Position numbers and translations under genes: made by a program. This document shows, piece after piece, positions 9,301 through 16,299 of a DNA stretch of 64,000 nt. The first letter of the stretch is position 1, and each line of letters starts with the position of its first letter. This DNA comes from Porphyromonas pasteri (lineage in GTDB: Bacteria; Bacteroidota; Bacteroidia; Bacteroidales; Porphyromonadaceae), in assembly GCF_014647755.1 (NCBI RefSeq), contig NZ_BMPU01000001.1, forward strand, positions 496,001 through 560,000, written 5' to 3'. The notes below the pieces were generated by a model. The model saw nothing but the letters and a program-made list of their open reading frames with translations, made no database searches and had not been told where the DNA came from.

Positions 9301-10341
9301 GACCACATACCCAAGCTAGTCGTTCAGTTGCTCTGCCAAGCCTTACTTGTGGCTGAAGAGTCAAAGTTAGAAGAGTATCAAAAAGATCAGGATACTCTTA
9401 CGATTGGGATTAATCAGCCTCGTGGGCAAGCAGGGCACCTATTGGTAAGATGTGCTAGAGAAGATAGTGAATATAAAGAGGATATATTCAGTGCCATAGA
9501 AGCCGTCGCAGGTACCGCCTCTGTATATACTAGGGCTGCGATATTGGCAGAGATGGCTTATCTCAATTTCTTAGATCAAGATAGGAATGTGCGTTTATTT
9601 AAGAATTTGATGTGCGATTATGATCCAAGGCTTATGGCTTTGCCTATCCACAACTACAACCCCCTTGTATATTTTGTTAATTATGCTCTGGAGGAGCTTA
9701 TGGAATTCTTTCGTCATGCAGTAGAATGCCCCAATTGCTATCCGCAACAGGTAATCATCTTATTTTTAGCATGGTCGCACAACAACCGGGATGAGCGTAT
9801 CAAAGAGATGCTTGATACCATGTGTAATGCTAGTCAAGAGGCAAGACTGTCACTACTTCGCTTCCTCAGCTCTCTTGATGAAAGTATAAATGAAGATGCT
9901 CTACTCTACATCCAAAGCTTGATGAAGTCTCAGTTTGAATCTCTTGAACTAGGCAAAGCCTTTGACCAGATGTTCTATCACATAGATCAATGGCCACGAG
10001 AGTATCAGGAAAAGATTATAGATACGTACATGAATACTCTTTTCTTTAGATATGAAACTCGCGGACTTATTCACTTTTTGGCAGGCTACGCGATTAAATA
10101 TCCAGAGCAGACTTTGAGATGGTTGGAGAAGATACTAGAGATCCCACCCTCTAGTAAAGCCTATGTATGGAACCAGATTATAGAAGTGATTATTCAGGCT
10201 TATAATGGCATCAAGGCATTTAATCAACCTGATTACCAAGATGCGTTGGAATATGCTATGGACTTGATAGATATGATTATGCAGCATCCGAGTAATAGGT
10301 ATATGATTTCCGCCTTCATGAATAAACTCGACAATGAATAA
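6388..10341 (+). CDS. NACHT-type STAND NTPase with alpha-solenoid, N-terminal signalling motif
   Basis: A 1317-aa protein and likely sensor of a defence operon. Residues 7-27 carry a short Gly/Asn motif, QLGDRSLYIERNHGNIYLA. The NTPase follows: Walker A GKAGIGKS (85-92), Walker B VVLLVDQIDAL (150-160), sensor region VRVVISCRPYDLE (about 188). A winged-helix-like stretch ends with FHQTLFDYVYARRFLEKG (about 344-362), a common ending of NACHT modules. The remaining 950 residues are helical and repetitive, like a TPR/HEAT solenoid that would recognise a ligand. The start is supported by the motif beginning at residue 7. The next gene overlaps by 8 nt. The operon is far more AT-rich than its neighbours, suggesting transfer. 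The NACHT call is from motifs; no enzymatic domain is visible in this protein. Confidence 0.85.
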   Translation: MQENIINQLGDRSLYIERNHGNIYLANNYTRDPASAFARGSDELLGYTPAICPEIPRQEVDLIQEWIESKSDTTDSSARLALLYGKAGIGKSIVMHKLLEHLQGREDYLVLGIKSDLVEFANMDDLRGKLHLARPIEDVIREEASKCKRVVLLVDQIDALSLSLSANRAPLRSLLSLIRRLANIPHVRVVISCRPYDLEYDPELQNLKIKNRWELKELSEEQVLQTLRSNGHNESMDDRLISFLANPLHLYLFLKVRPEERLTDPLSTNLLYHQLWSKCINNASTYPVSKASLLSLLDTLVDTMYQRQELSIHIREFETQYEQELRYLLTNDLLIESRNRQIQFFHQTLFDYVYARRFLEKGKSLLDELKGQHQGLFIRAAVKSILMFLREQKPKEYIYTLDQLLYSQEDNGRSTFRFHLKSLALQTLANFETPLRSELDLISRKIYPNPVYMELVFNSVYTLNWFHAIWEIIDNKGGWKELSKTYRELAITMCRRLLGRDVDSVLDKLSTELNFDDEEDRKHLENVLNFYELDYSGDKFVELYSKLVEGRNPLQYINLLNSSIQGNPTFVCAELKENIRLQLQENKETFLPNISVSYDVGELYKKLLKKHYSLAIDFLFDVLTLIYETISYEIGEAEAEDNIHHSYSFWSFHRRIKGGFDYNFVEDVTNILIDTLLEHIDDKETCQYLLQLSRSRYGGFVFIALYIYTSHPKVFKDNLCELICQREVLANAPSWVEYQAVEALKASFVHLDEMQKRSIIDRILTIHDQSEYRLDKEKVKWCKKFGHPFLDIDLHRGIALKSIPLTELRRISWKAYQERQRIERKFNPKRLENCQPSRISTRLGDPSLTQEQGQKMSPKAWLNSMRKYVNERESANWEVPTLRGQCILFREVVIQAPDKFTDLIKQIAYDELIPLAYAQAGLEGLIQAGRIDDAVCVLEHMLIAVNHDINSDHRGFCIRTLLFALDNIVKQDHIPKLVVQLLCQALLVAEESKLEEYQKDQDTLTIGINQPRGQAGHLLVRCAREDSEYKEDIFSAIEAVAGTASVYTRAAILAEMAYLNFLDQDRNVRLFKNLMCDYDPRLMALPIHNYNPLVYFVNYALEELMEFFRHAVECPNCYPQQVIILFLAWSHNNRDERIKEMLDTMCNASQEARLSLLRFLSSLDESINEDALLYIQSLMKSQFESLELGKAFDQMFYHIDQWPREYQEKIIDTYMNTLFFRYETRGLIHFLAGYAIKYPEQTLRWLEKILEIPPSSKAYVWNQIIEVIIQAYNGIKAFNQPDYQDALEYAMDLIDMIMQHPSNRYMISAFMNKLDNE

Positions 10342-10846
10342 GGAATATCAACTAGATCAGCTTATGAGGGTGTTGCAAAGCTCTCAGCTCCAGTCTGGTT
10401 TGTATTTACTCGACACAGATCTGAATGACGATGAGTTGGGAACTTTCTTGAAAAGTATCAACGATTGCCATTATATCAAAGAAGTCTTACCCCCCACGAC
10501 AAAAGGTAATGAATTGGAGCTGTTTTTAGTAGGTCTATATTCTAGCTACGATAGAAACTGGGATGCTTTATTCAATCAACTCTTTACCCTAGAGGACGAA
10601 GGGAAAGATACTCTCCTTTATAAGCTCCTCTTTGATGTTTTGAAAGGAATTTGTCGTAAAAGTATAAATGTAATTCATATATGTGGAGAAGTAGATTTAT
10701 CGTCTGTTTGTTCAGCAGACTTACACAAACTTCATGCAGCCCTATTTCATAACATCGAAACAACCCAGGTAATAGGTCGACAACAAAGTGAGATATTTGG
10801 GGTGCATACTTATTATAAAGAGAATATTAATGAAAGGAAAGATTAG
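10334..10846 (+). CDS. Unknown 170-aa protein between NTPase and TIR genes
   Basis: Not recognised. The start codon overlaps the end of the NTPase gene (ATG at 10334, previous stop ending 10341), and its stop TAG at 10844-10846 lies 1 nt before the TIR start, so the three genes are translationally coupled. The protein is acidic in the first half, has no signal peptide and no membrane segment, and appears as mixed helices and strands (LYLLDTDLNDDELGTFLKS, VIHICGEVDLSSV). Position suggests an adaptor, regulator or immunity component for the pair; this is inference only. Confidence 0.75.
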   Translation: MNKEYQLDQLMRVLQSSQLQSGLYLLDTDLNDDELGTFLKSINDCHYIKEVLPPTTKGNELELFLVGLYSSYDRNWDALFNQLFTLEDEGKDTLLYKLLFDVLKGICRKSINVIHICGEVDLSSVCSADLHKLHAALFHNIETTQVIGRQQSEIFGVHTYYKENINERKD

Positions 10847-10847
10847 A

Positions 10848-11546
10848 ATGTCTATGGAATTAAGCAAGGTATATATATCGTACAAGCACGATAGTAAATA
10901 CGACGGAGAACTAGATAGCATCAAGAAAGGGCTTCAGAATAATGGTATTGGGTTCTCAATTGACCAGACGAGTCTTGGATATAAAGACGATATTGAAGAG
11001 TACGAAAAGGAAATAGGTCAGGCTGACAGGGTTATTATGATTATAACTCCAGGTTACTTCAAGTCGCTAGCCTGTATGTTTGAAATGACCCAAATATTCA
11101 AACATGGAAGAGTGGAAGAGCGGGTTTTCCCAATTGTAGATATGGGATACATCCCAAGAAATGGAGATGGATTGAGCCAGATAAAAAAGTTTTGGCAAAG
11201 CGAAAAGAAGAAAAAAGCTCAGGAGCTAGCAAAAGAGTCTGGCAATTCAAGATTTCGGATAACCGAGATAAAGAAAATCGATAATATCATATGCCAGCTA
11301 GATGACTTATGGCAGTTTATCGTTCACGTTAATACGGGAAGTATAGATGAGCTAACAAAGGACGATGCTGCCATGCTGATCGTGGCTCTAAAAAAGTCTT
11401 TGCCTACGCCCTTAGTTGATAGAGAGATGAATGGATCATCACTTATGTCAGCAGATACAAAGCCAACTACTCCTCGAGCAGTTAGCCAATATGGAGATAA
11501 GTCTATCTATATAGAGAACAATTCAGGAGATATAATAATAAACTAA
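10848..11546 (+). CDS. TIR-domain effector with C-terminal signalling motif
   Basis: I start the gene at ATG 10848 (232 aa). The in-frame start at 10788 would overlap the previous gene by 59 nt and add an unlikely leader; GAAAGG lies about 10 nt before 10848. Residues 6-100 form a TIR domain: KVYISYKHDSKYDGELDSI, then GIGFSIDQTSLGYKDDI, and YFKSLACMFEM, where S-x-x-C-x-x-E places the likely catalytic glutamate at E79. TIR domains of this kind cleave NAD+ or make cyclic ADP-ribose signals. The last 21 residues, SQYGDKSIYIENNSGDIIIN with the preceding V, match residues 6-26 of the NTPase. Likely the cell-suicide effector of the operon. Confidence 0.85.
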   Translation: MSMELSKVYISYKHDSKYDGELDSIKKGLQNNGIGFSIDQTSLGYKDDIEEYEKEIGQADRVIMIITPGYFKSLACMFEMTQIFKHGRVEERVFPIVDMGYIPRNGDGLSQIKKFWQSEKKKKAQELAKESGNSRFRITEIKKIDNIICQLDDLWQFIVHVNTGSIDELTKDDAAMLIVALKKSLPTPLVDREMNGSSLMSADTKPTTPRAVSQYGDKSIYIENNSGDIIIN

Positions 11547-11595
11547 TGGATCTATCCTCAAAGAGTGAAATCAACAGAGCAGGTACATAAGAGAA

Positions 11596-11630
11596 GAGGC
11601 TACCAAGCGAATCTCTCGCTTGATAGCCTC
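11596..11630. terminator. Bidirectional terminator between TIR and PLD genes
   Basis: GAGGCTACCAAGCGA pairs with TCGCTTGATAGCCTC (one mismatch) around a 5-nt loop in a 115-nt convergent region. Confidence 0.75.
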
Positions 11631-11661
11631 TCGAATGAATTAGGGCAAGACCGTGCCTCAA

Positions 11662-12837
11662 CTAGATAGTGTATCCGAAGAATCTCATACCACTCTCAGA
11701 GTTGCGATTGATCATAGGATACTTCTCAGGGTAATACCAAGCAATGAGTTCGCAGGCAGAAGACCTTCCAAAGTACTTGATCTCCCCAATGACCTCTTCA
11801 ATAAGTTGGGAATTGATAGAGGGGGCCTGGATAAGTCGATTCCATGCCTTAGCGATGGTTCGTGGATCGTTCTCAGCAAGGATGTTGGGCTTATTCCATC
11901 CATAGCTGTGTAGGCAGTGTAGACAATCTAAAACTTCCCTTATCTCCTTCTTTTTAGGCGACTGGATTTCAAAGGGAAGGATTTCTTGGATGCGATCCCT
12001 CCGCTCTAAGCGCCACATTCCACTTCCAGGCTCATAGGACATGATCTTAAAGTAGCGACGAATCTCTTGCTTCACCTCTCTTGAAGTTAATGATCGTACC
12101 ACCTTATTATACCCTTTAGAGGGCATGTCAGGATGATCATGGTAGAGGAAGTTAAAGAAGTAGTCGACCTCTTCATACAGAGTGAACCCATCTCGGACCA
12201 TCTGTTGATTACGTCCTGTGATGGATTCGTATAGAGAGGCAAACTCCTTAAACTGATCGCATTTTTTTAGGAACTGGTCACTTGCCCCAGAGGTGTACTT
12301 AGGTAGCTTATAGAGTACCTTATATTTGTTTGAGTCCTCTTTATCTGTAATAGTTTTGGAAGGAGACTTGGGCACCGATGAGACCGCCTGAGCCTTCCTC
12401 CACCATTGGTCAAAGAGCTTGACCACCTGCTCTAGACCAGACACCACCTGCCCGACTTCGTGCCTAGCACTGAACGCCATGCCTGTAAGATTCGCAGAGG
12501 TCAAGAGACACCAATCATCGATGAGGTAGATTTTTGCGTGCAAACTTAACAGACTGCGAATTTCGGTGTTGGGGCTTTCCTTAAACTGGGCATAAGTGTC
12601 ACAACGAATAAAGCCAGATTCGACATCAGTTAGTACCCGAAAATCTATGTGGCTACGCATCCAGTTACCACCAATGATCTTCTGTACATCTTTGAAGGTC
12701 CCAATATAGGGAGAAGCTATCCAGATGCGTTCTTTCGCTTGGTCGCAATGCTCTCTAAGCATATCGACGAGGCTTTGACCTGATAGTATAGTATTCATTC
12801 TCTTATATTTAACAGTTGTGATCGCTTCGAGCAGCAT
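11662..12837 (-). CDS. PLD-like (HKD) nuclease domain protein
   Basis: A 391-aa protein with one phospholipase D-type motif: H100-x-K102-x4-D107 in LHAKIYLIDDW followed by LLTSANLT. IWIASPYIG near residue 38 is the usual first strand. One HKD motif per chain means it probably dimerises, like BfiI-type and other bacterial PLD nucleases. The C-terminal 220 residues (from about 170) are not recognised; they include DHPDMPSKGYNKVVRSLTSR and a tail mentioning ACELIAWYYPEKYPMINRN, which resembles the ends of some DNA-binding or restriction-associated proteins. ATG at 12798 is an alternative start; GGAAG before 12837 favours the longer form. It lies in the defence island as a single gene, so an antiphage role is inferred. 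Confidence 0.7.
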   Translation of the reverse strand: MLLEAITTVKYKRMNTILSGQSLVDMLREHCDQAKERIWIASPYIGTFKDVQKIIGGNWMRSHIDFRVLTDVESGFIRCDTYAQFKESPNTEIRSLLSLHAKIYLIDDWCLLTSANLTGMAFSARHEVGQVVSGLEQVVKLFDQWWRKAQAVSSVPKSPSKTITDKEDSNKYKVLYKLPKYTSGASDQFLKKCDQFKEFASLYESITGRNQQMVRDGFTLYEEVDYFFNFLYHDHPDMPSKGYNKVVRSLTSREVKQEIRRYFKIMSYEPGSGMWRLERRDRIQEILPFEIQSPKKKEIREVLDCLHCLHSYGWNKPNILAENDPRTIAKAWNRLIQAPSINSQLIEEVIGEIKYFGRSSACELIAWYYPEKYPMINRNSESGMRFFGYTI

Positions 12838-12940
12838 AATCTTCCAGTTTTAGACTATGCACGAGATCGAAGCCACAGTGAAGGATAAGGCCATTCCCCA
12901 TTGGTCTGATACTTACATTCAAGCACACGAGTCAAATTAG

Positions 12941-12968
12941 AGCCCCATCAACTCTCCTTAGCGGGGCT
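12941..12968 (-). terminator. Hairpin after kwaB
   Basis: AGCCCC and GGGGCT form a 6-bp GC-rich stem with a 16-nt loop, about 120 nt downstream of kwaB on the minus strand. Weak candidate terminator in a 253-nt gap that holds nothing else I can see. Confidence 0.4.
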
Positions 12969-13090
12969 TAAGCATATCTCCCACATATAGCACCGCGAAG
13001 CATAAGTAGGCGCATATTGGCTAATGAAACTTGGAACACTAATCAAGGAGAATGGGTTCGTAAGAATAGTTTGCCTTCTTCTCCGTACAC

Positions 13091-13957
13091 TCAAGCCTTT
13101 GTAAATGCTGTAATTTTTCGGCTCTCGCTGTATACCTCAGAGTGTACAAATCGCTGGTCAAGTAGAGCAAGGTAGCTACTAAGATCTTTGGGTTTAGCTA
13201 TGATGATCTTCCCATCCTCTCCCTTGTGAAGCCCCGCTTCCGTTAGATGAGTATCTATGTAGGTTACAAGTGCGGCTTTTGCCTCACTGGATAATGTACT
13301 AATCTTGTCTCCCAGTCTTGCGATTTCTTTTCTATTTCTTATACCGATCTTATCTCTAGAGATCGAGATCGTAGTTTCCTCTCTGCTGGACAGGAAGTCT
13401 GTTATCTCTTCATCCGTTGCCTCTCTGTACAGATTAATCAGATCCTTATATATTTCCTTAGCTCTAGATAAGTCCCTAAAGAGAAGTCTGTCATCATGAG
13501 AATCATAAATGATGTCAGGGAATTCCCTACGCACTTCCACAGAGTTACTCATCTCCTTGATCTTTGGATCACCTACAACAAACATGAGTATAGTTCTATT
13601 CTCAATTCTACTTGAGGGCAACACTTTTTGAAAGTAGTAGCACTCTCCTTGTTGCGTTATCAGCCACTTTATACCAGGATAATCGGTCGACTGGAATTCA
13701 GTAAACTCAGTGAGTCGCTCAAATAGTTCTCCTATCTTCAAGTCTACCCCTCCAATCTTAGCTATGGGGGTATTGCGATCAGAGTTGCTAAAGTTCTCTA
13801 TATAGAACCATTCGTTTTCATCTCGATCTAACTGATGCGTGGGTGTATACGGTATTTGGTTCTCTGTATTTGCATTGTAGACAGCTTCCTCTGTCGATAA
13901 TACAAGCTTAATCGCTGTATCTCTTTTATAGGCTAAGATGTAGTTTAGTCTTTCCAT
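13091..13957 (-). CDS. kwaB: Kiwa KwaB-like (DUF4868) protein
   Basis: A 288-aa soluble protein without signal peptide. The C-terminal third (IRNRKEIARLGDKISTLS, then GKIIIAKPKDLSSYLALLDQ and HSEVYSE) follows the pattern of DUF4868, the KwaB family: a basic strand, a KxxxDL helix for the lLd(q/e) segment, then S-x-x-x-x-x near the end. KwaB works in the cytoplasm together with the membrane protein KwaA in the Kiwa antiphage system. The preceding gene encodes a four-helix membrane protein and overlaps by 13 nt, matching Kiwa gene order. The family call is from remembered patterns and context, not a search. Confidence 0.62.
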   Translation of the reverse strand: MERLNYILAYKRDTAIKLVLSTEEAVYNANTENQIPYTPTHQLDRDENEWFYIENFSNSDRNTPIAKIGGVDLKIGELFERLTEFTEFQSTDYPGIKWLITQQGECYYFQKVLPSSRIENRTILMFVVGDPKIKEMSNSVEVRREFPDIIYDSHDDRLLFRDLSRAKEIYKDLINLYREATDEEITDFLSSREETTISISRDKIGIRNRKEIARLGDKISTLSSEAKAALVTYIDTHLTEAGLHKGEDGKIIIAKPKDLSSYLALLDQRFVHSEVYSESRKITAFTKA

Positions 13958-14517
13958 TGAATGAATACATATTCGTTAATCTTTCTTACTTGTACGATCT
14001 CTCTCTTTTTCCCTCCATCTTCTTTCTGATCTTCTTTACTAGAAAACGGAAGTATATCTTCGGGCTTCTTTACTGTTTGTTTTGTAATAAGGACGATTCG
14101 TGTTTTAAGATTCGTGGTGATGATGTAGAACTTATATCCAAAGACCAAGAAGGCCGGATTGAAGTACGATACATTAGACTTGAAGACTAAGTAAAGTAGG
14201 AATAGGAAGACTAACACTAGGGTTACATAGTCATTCATATCTGTTGCAATAAGAAAAAAACCGATGTAATTGACTAGATAGTTGTCATTCGCCGTCTCAA
14301 TGGATTCTATATTCTGAATATCTAATCTCATTGGCTTGAAATAAGAACATAAGAGTAATCCGATATATCCCAGCAGAAGAGCTGTTCCCATCAAGAGGAA
14401 GGCTCCTACGAACTGTTGCCAAGAAATATCTAGTGAAGGAGAACTCATAGCCTCCTTCACTAGATAAATGACTATGAAGTAGGATAGAGAGAAAAGGGTT
14501 AGGAAGAATCGCTTCAC
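13945..14517 (-). CDS. kwaA: Kiwa KwaA-like membrane protein
   Basis: A 190-aa protein with four likely transmembrane helices (about 4-20, 36-58, 80-92 and 97-112) and a cytoplasmic C-terminus containing NPAFLVFGYKFYIITTN and IVLITKQTVKKPEDI, which fits the KwaA pattern. KwaA is the envelope component of Kiwa. The start at 14517 is preferred because a later ATG (residue 24) would lose the first helix. Codons about 17-30 are formed by a perfect 14-bp inverted repeat that also looks like the terminator of the upstream HU gene. It overlaps kwaB by 13 nt. Confidence 0.62.
   Translation of the reverse strand: MKRFFLTLFSLSYFIVIYLVKEAMSSPSLDISWQQFVGAFLLMGTALLLGYIGLLLCSYFKPMRLDIQNIESIETANDNYLVNYIGFFLIATDMNDYVTLVLVFLFLLYLVFKSNVSYFNPAFLVFGYKFYIITTNLKTRIVLITKQTVKKPEDILPFSSKEDQKEDGGKKREIVQVRKINEYVFIQWKD
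14427..14466 (-). terminator. 14-bp stem hairpin inside the 5' part of kwaA
   Basis: TATCTAGTGAAGGA and TCCTTCACTAGATA form a perfect stem with a 12-nt loop. It lies 62 nt downstream of the HU gene stop and within kwaA codons. A closely similar hairpin (4051-4090) outside any gene carries a T-tract. Here only TTTCTT follows, so read-through into kwaA could be partial. Confidence 0.6.
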
Positions 14518-14527
14518 TTTCTAAGAA

Positions 14528-15022
14528 TTATATTCCTACATACCCGCCTCCAGGGGTGTCATTCGAAGAGCCTCCTCCAGCATCTGGTTTGGCTTTCTTT
14601 GCCTTCTTCACGCGGGGAGTGACCCGCTCGAAGCTGACATCGTCCAGACGGAAGTACTCGGAATTGGGACGCAGGAGCACGCGAGCCTCGGTGATGTGCA
14701 GGCTCGCATTGAATTCCTGCCCCTTAGGCACGACCTTACTCTTGAAGCTGGGTTTCAGTTTGCCCAGACGCCCGAACTCGACCATATCGCCGTTAGCGAC
14801 GAGCTTTCTCGCCATATCGGCAGCCAGATTGAGCACGGAAGCGACCTCCATATAGTTGAAAGTGGTTTGGTCAGCGACCATTTCGCAGAAGTGGTCGAAG
14901 GAAACGCTACGTCGGTCTGTGGGCGAAGCTACTTGTACGATCTGCCCTTTGAGCTTGCCGATGCTCATCTTTCTTTCGCGTAGCACATAGGCTAAAGGCT
15001 TGTTTTTTCCCATGGGATTCAA
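14528..15022 (-). CDS. HU-HIG family histone-like DNA-binding protein
   Basis: A 164-aa member of the Bacteroidetes HU-HIG group (HU-like domain with an Ig-like extension). The core FDHFCEMVADQTTFNYMEV, ARKLVANGDMVEFGRLGKLK and the F/Y-rich strand after KVV follow the family; HU-HIG proteins bind DNA and the copies are numerous in this phylum. The tail is Lys/Gly-rich (VKKAKKAKPD, GGGSS, GGGYVGI). The first two ATGs (15022, 15013) are both possible. It stands at the right edge of the Kiwa pair, downstream of a nine-unit repeat array. Confidence 0.85.
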   Translation of the reverse strand: MNPMGKNKPLAYVLRERKMSIGKLKGQIVQVASPTDRRSVSFDHFCEMVADQTTFNYMEVASVLNLAADMARKLVANGDMVEFGRLGKLKPSFKSKVVPKGQEFNASLHITEARVLLRPNSEYFRLDDVSFERVTPRVKKAKKAKPDAGGGSSNDTPGGGYVGI

Positions 15023-15125
15023 ATGGTATTAAGCTGTTAGTAATAATGTGTTTATGTGTGTCACTTGGTACACATTGCGAAGTTAAGCATTTCTCTTCAA
15101 AATATTCCTATATAGCACACGTTAC

Positions 15126-15317
15126 AAAGCTATATAGTAATCGAGCCAATACTATATAGTAATCACCCAAAAGCTATATAGTAATCAGATGAAAGCTATA
15201 TAGTAATCACATCAATACTATATAGTAATCAGGTGAAAGCTATATAGGAATACGACGAAAGCTATATAGCAATCGGAGCGATCCTATATAGGAATCAGTC
15301 CAAAGCTATATAGCTTT
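15126..15317. repeat. 22-bp periodic CTATATAG array, 9 units
   Basis: CTATATAG begins at 15130, 15152, 15174, 15196, 15218, 15240, 15262, 15284 and 15306, an exact 22-bp step throughout. Most units continue TAATC, then six variable bases and AAAG or AATA. The last unit is a full palindrome, AAAGCTATATAGCTTT. It lies between the CAP12-like gene and the HU gene (15023-15367), upstream of HU. It is the same family as 54880-55093 in opposite orientation. Confidence 0.95.
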
Positions 15318-15367
15318 CGCTGGGATACTTTGCTTGAGGCTCCTCGTTCTCTGAGTAGACTAGGGAG

Positions 15368-16210
15368 TTACTCCAGCAATTTGCTTGGGTCAAACTCGTA
15401 GCCACAAGCCTTCATTTCCTTGGCAACGTGATATTTCCAAGCCTCACTCTCGTCCATCTTGATGTAGACGACACCTGATATATCATTGGGGGTCTCGATG
15501 TTCCCTTTGACGAGAGCACAGACATTCTTTCGTCCAATCTTCCCGATGAGATAGCCGTGTTCGAAGACAACATTCTGTCTTGCTCGAGGTTTCAGCTGGT
15601 CTTTCTCCTCTTTGGATGCACCCACGTCACAAGCAGTATAGAGCACAATGGCAAAGCCTACATTAGAGTTCGCTTCGATCTTTTCGATGATGGTGTTCCC
15701 AGAACTCGCTTGCTCATGCAGGATAATAGCCTCAAGACCGATCTTCTCTACGAAGCGAGCAACCGCTTCCTTTGCAGCATTATCATGACCATGCACGATG
15801 AAGACTTTTGATTTGTCCATAGGGGCTTTAGGTTGGGTCACTATTGGTGCTTCTGATTCAGACGTAGCTTCCTGAATTTGGCGTTCACACGCCATGAGGA
15901 CACGGTTAGTAATATTTCTGGTGTAGTCACTACTTTCAATAATATCTCTTGGTAAAATAGCCATGATAAGATTAGGGGGCAGCTCCTCTTGCTTTAGTTT
16001 AGCATATTCTTTTGATGAGCAATCTGACACTTTAATGAGGATACGTTTAATCTTCGTTTCATCAAGGACATATCCATCAAATGTAAATTGCTCCTTCTTT
16101 ACGTAGGGAATAACTATCTCCTCTTCGATTTCAGATAGGTCCGTCTTGTCCAGTTCATAATACTTCTCGCTGGGATTTTTGGTCTCAATGAGTACGTGGA
16201 AGTATGGCAT
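15368..16210 (-). CDS. CAP12/TIR-like nucleotide-binding protein
   Basis: A 280-aa protein. Residues 133-280 form the TIR-like domain of the CAP12/Pycsar family (PF10137): KVFIVHGHDNAAKEAVARFV, IILHEQASSG, FAIVLYTACDVGA and QNVVFEHGYLIGKIGR, in which VFEHG holds the probable catalytic Glu. Such proteins act as NADase effectors, sometimes triggered by cyclic nucleotides. The N-terminal 120 residues (EYAKLKQEELPPNLIMAILP) are not recognised and would be the sensing part. No intact CD-NTase partner is adjacent, so it may act alone. TATCTTTG lies 33-40 nt before the start. Confidence 0.85.
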   Translation of the reverse strand: MPYFHVLIETKNPSEKYYELDKTDLSEIEEEIVIPYVKKEQFTFDGYVLDETKIKRILIKVSDCSSKEYAKLKQEELPPNLIMAILPRDIIESSDYTRNITNRVLMACERQIQEATSESEAPIVTQPKAPMDKSKVFIVHGHDNAAKEAVARFVEKIGLEAIILHEQASSGNTIIEKIEANSNVGFAIVLYTACDVGASKEEKDQLKPRARQNVVFEHGYLIGKIGRKNVCALVKGNIETPNDISGVVYIKMDESEAWKYHVAKEMKACGYEFDPSKLLE

Positions 16211-16242
16211 AAGCTCTTGTGCTATTTGAGTGTATTATCGGA

Positions 16243-16250
16243 CAAAGATA
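16243..16250 (-). promoter_or_regulatory. Putative -7 box of the CAP12-like gene
   Basis: TATCTTTG on the minus strand fits the Bacteroidetes TAnnTTTG box; a start at about 16236 would give a 26-nt leader. No clear -33 element. Confidence 0.5.
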
Positions 16251-16299
16251 AGAAATAGAAGTAAGGAGAGGGCGAAGTGAAGCGCTACGAAAAGCCGAC

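Noticed and set aside
15126-15317. CRISPR array
   Set aside because: The repeated part is only 8-12 bp and the variable part about 10 bp, far too short for repeats and spacers; no cas genes are near. The same holds for the other 22-bp arrays.
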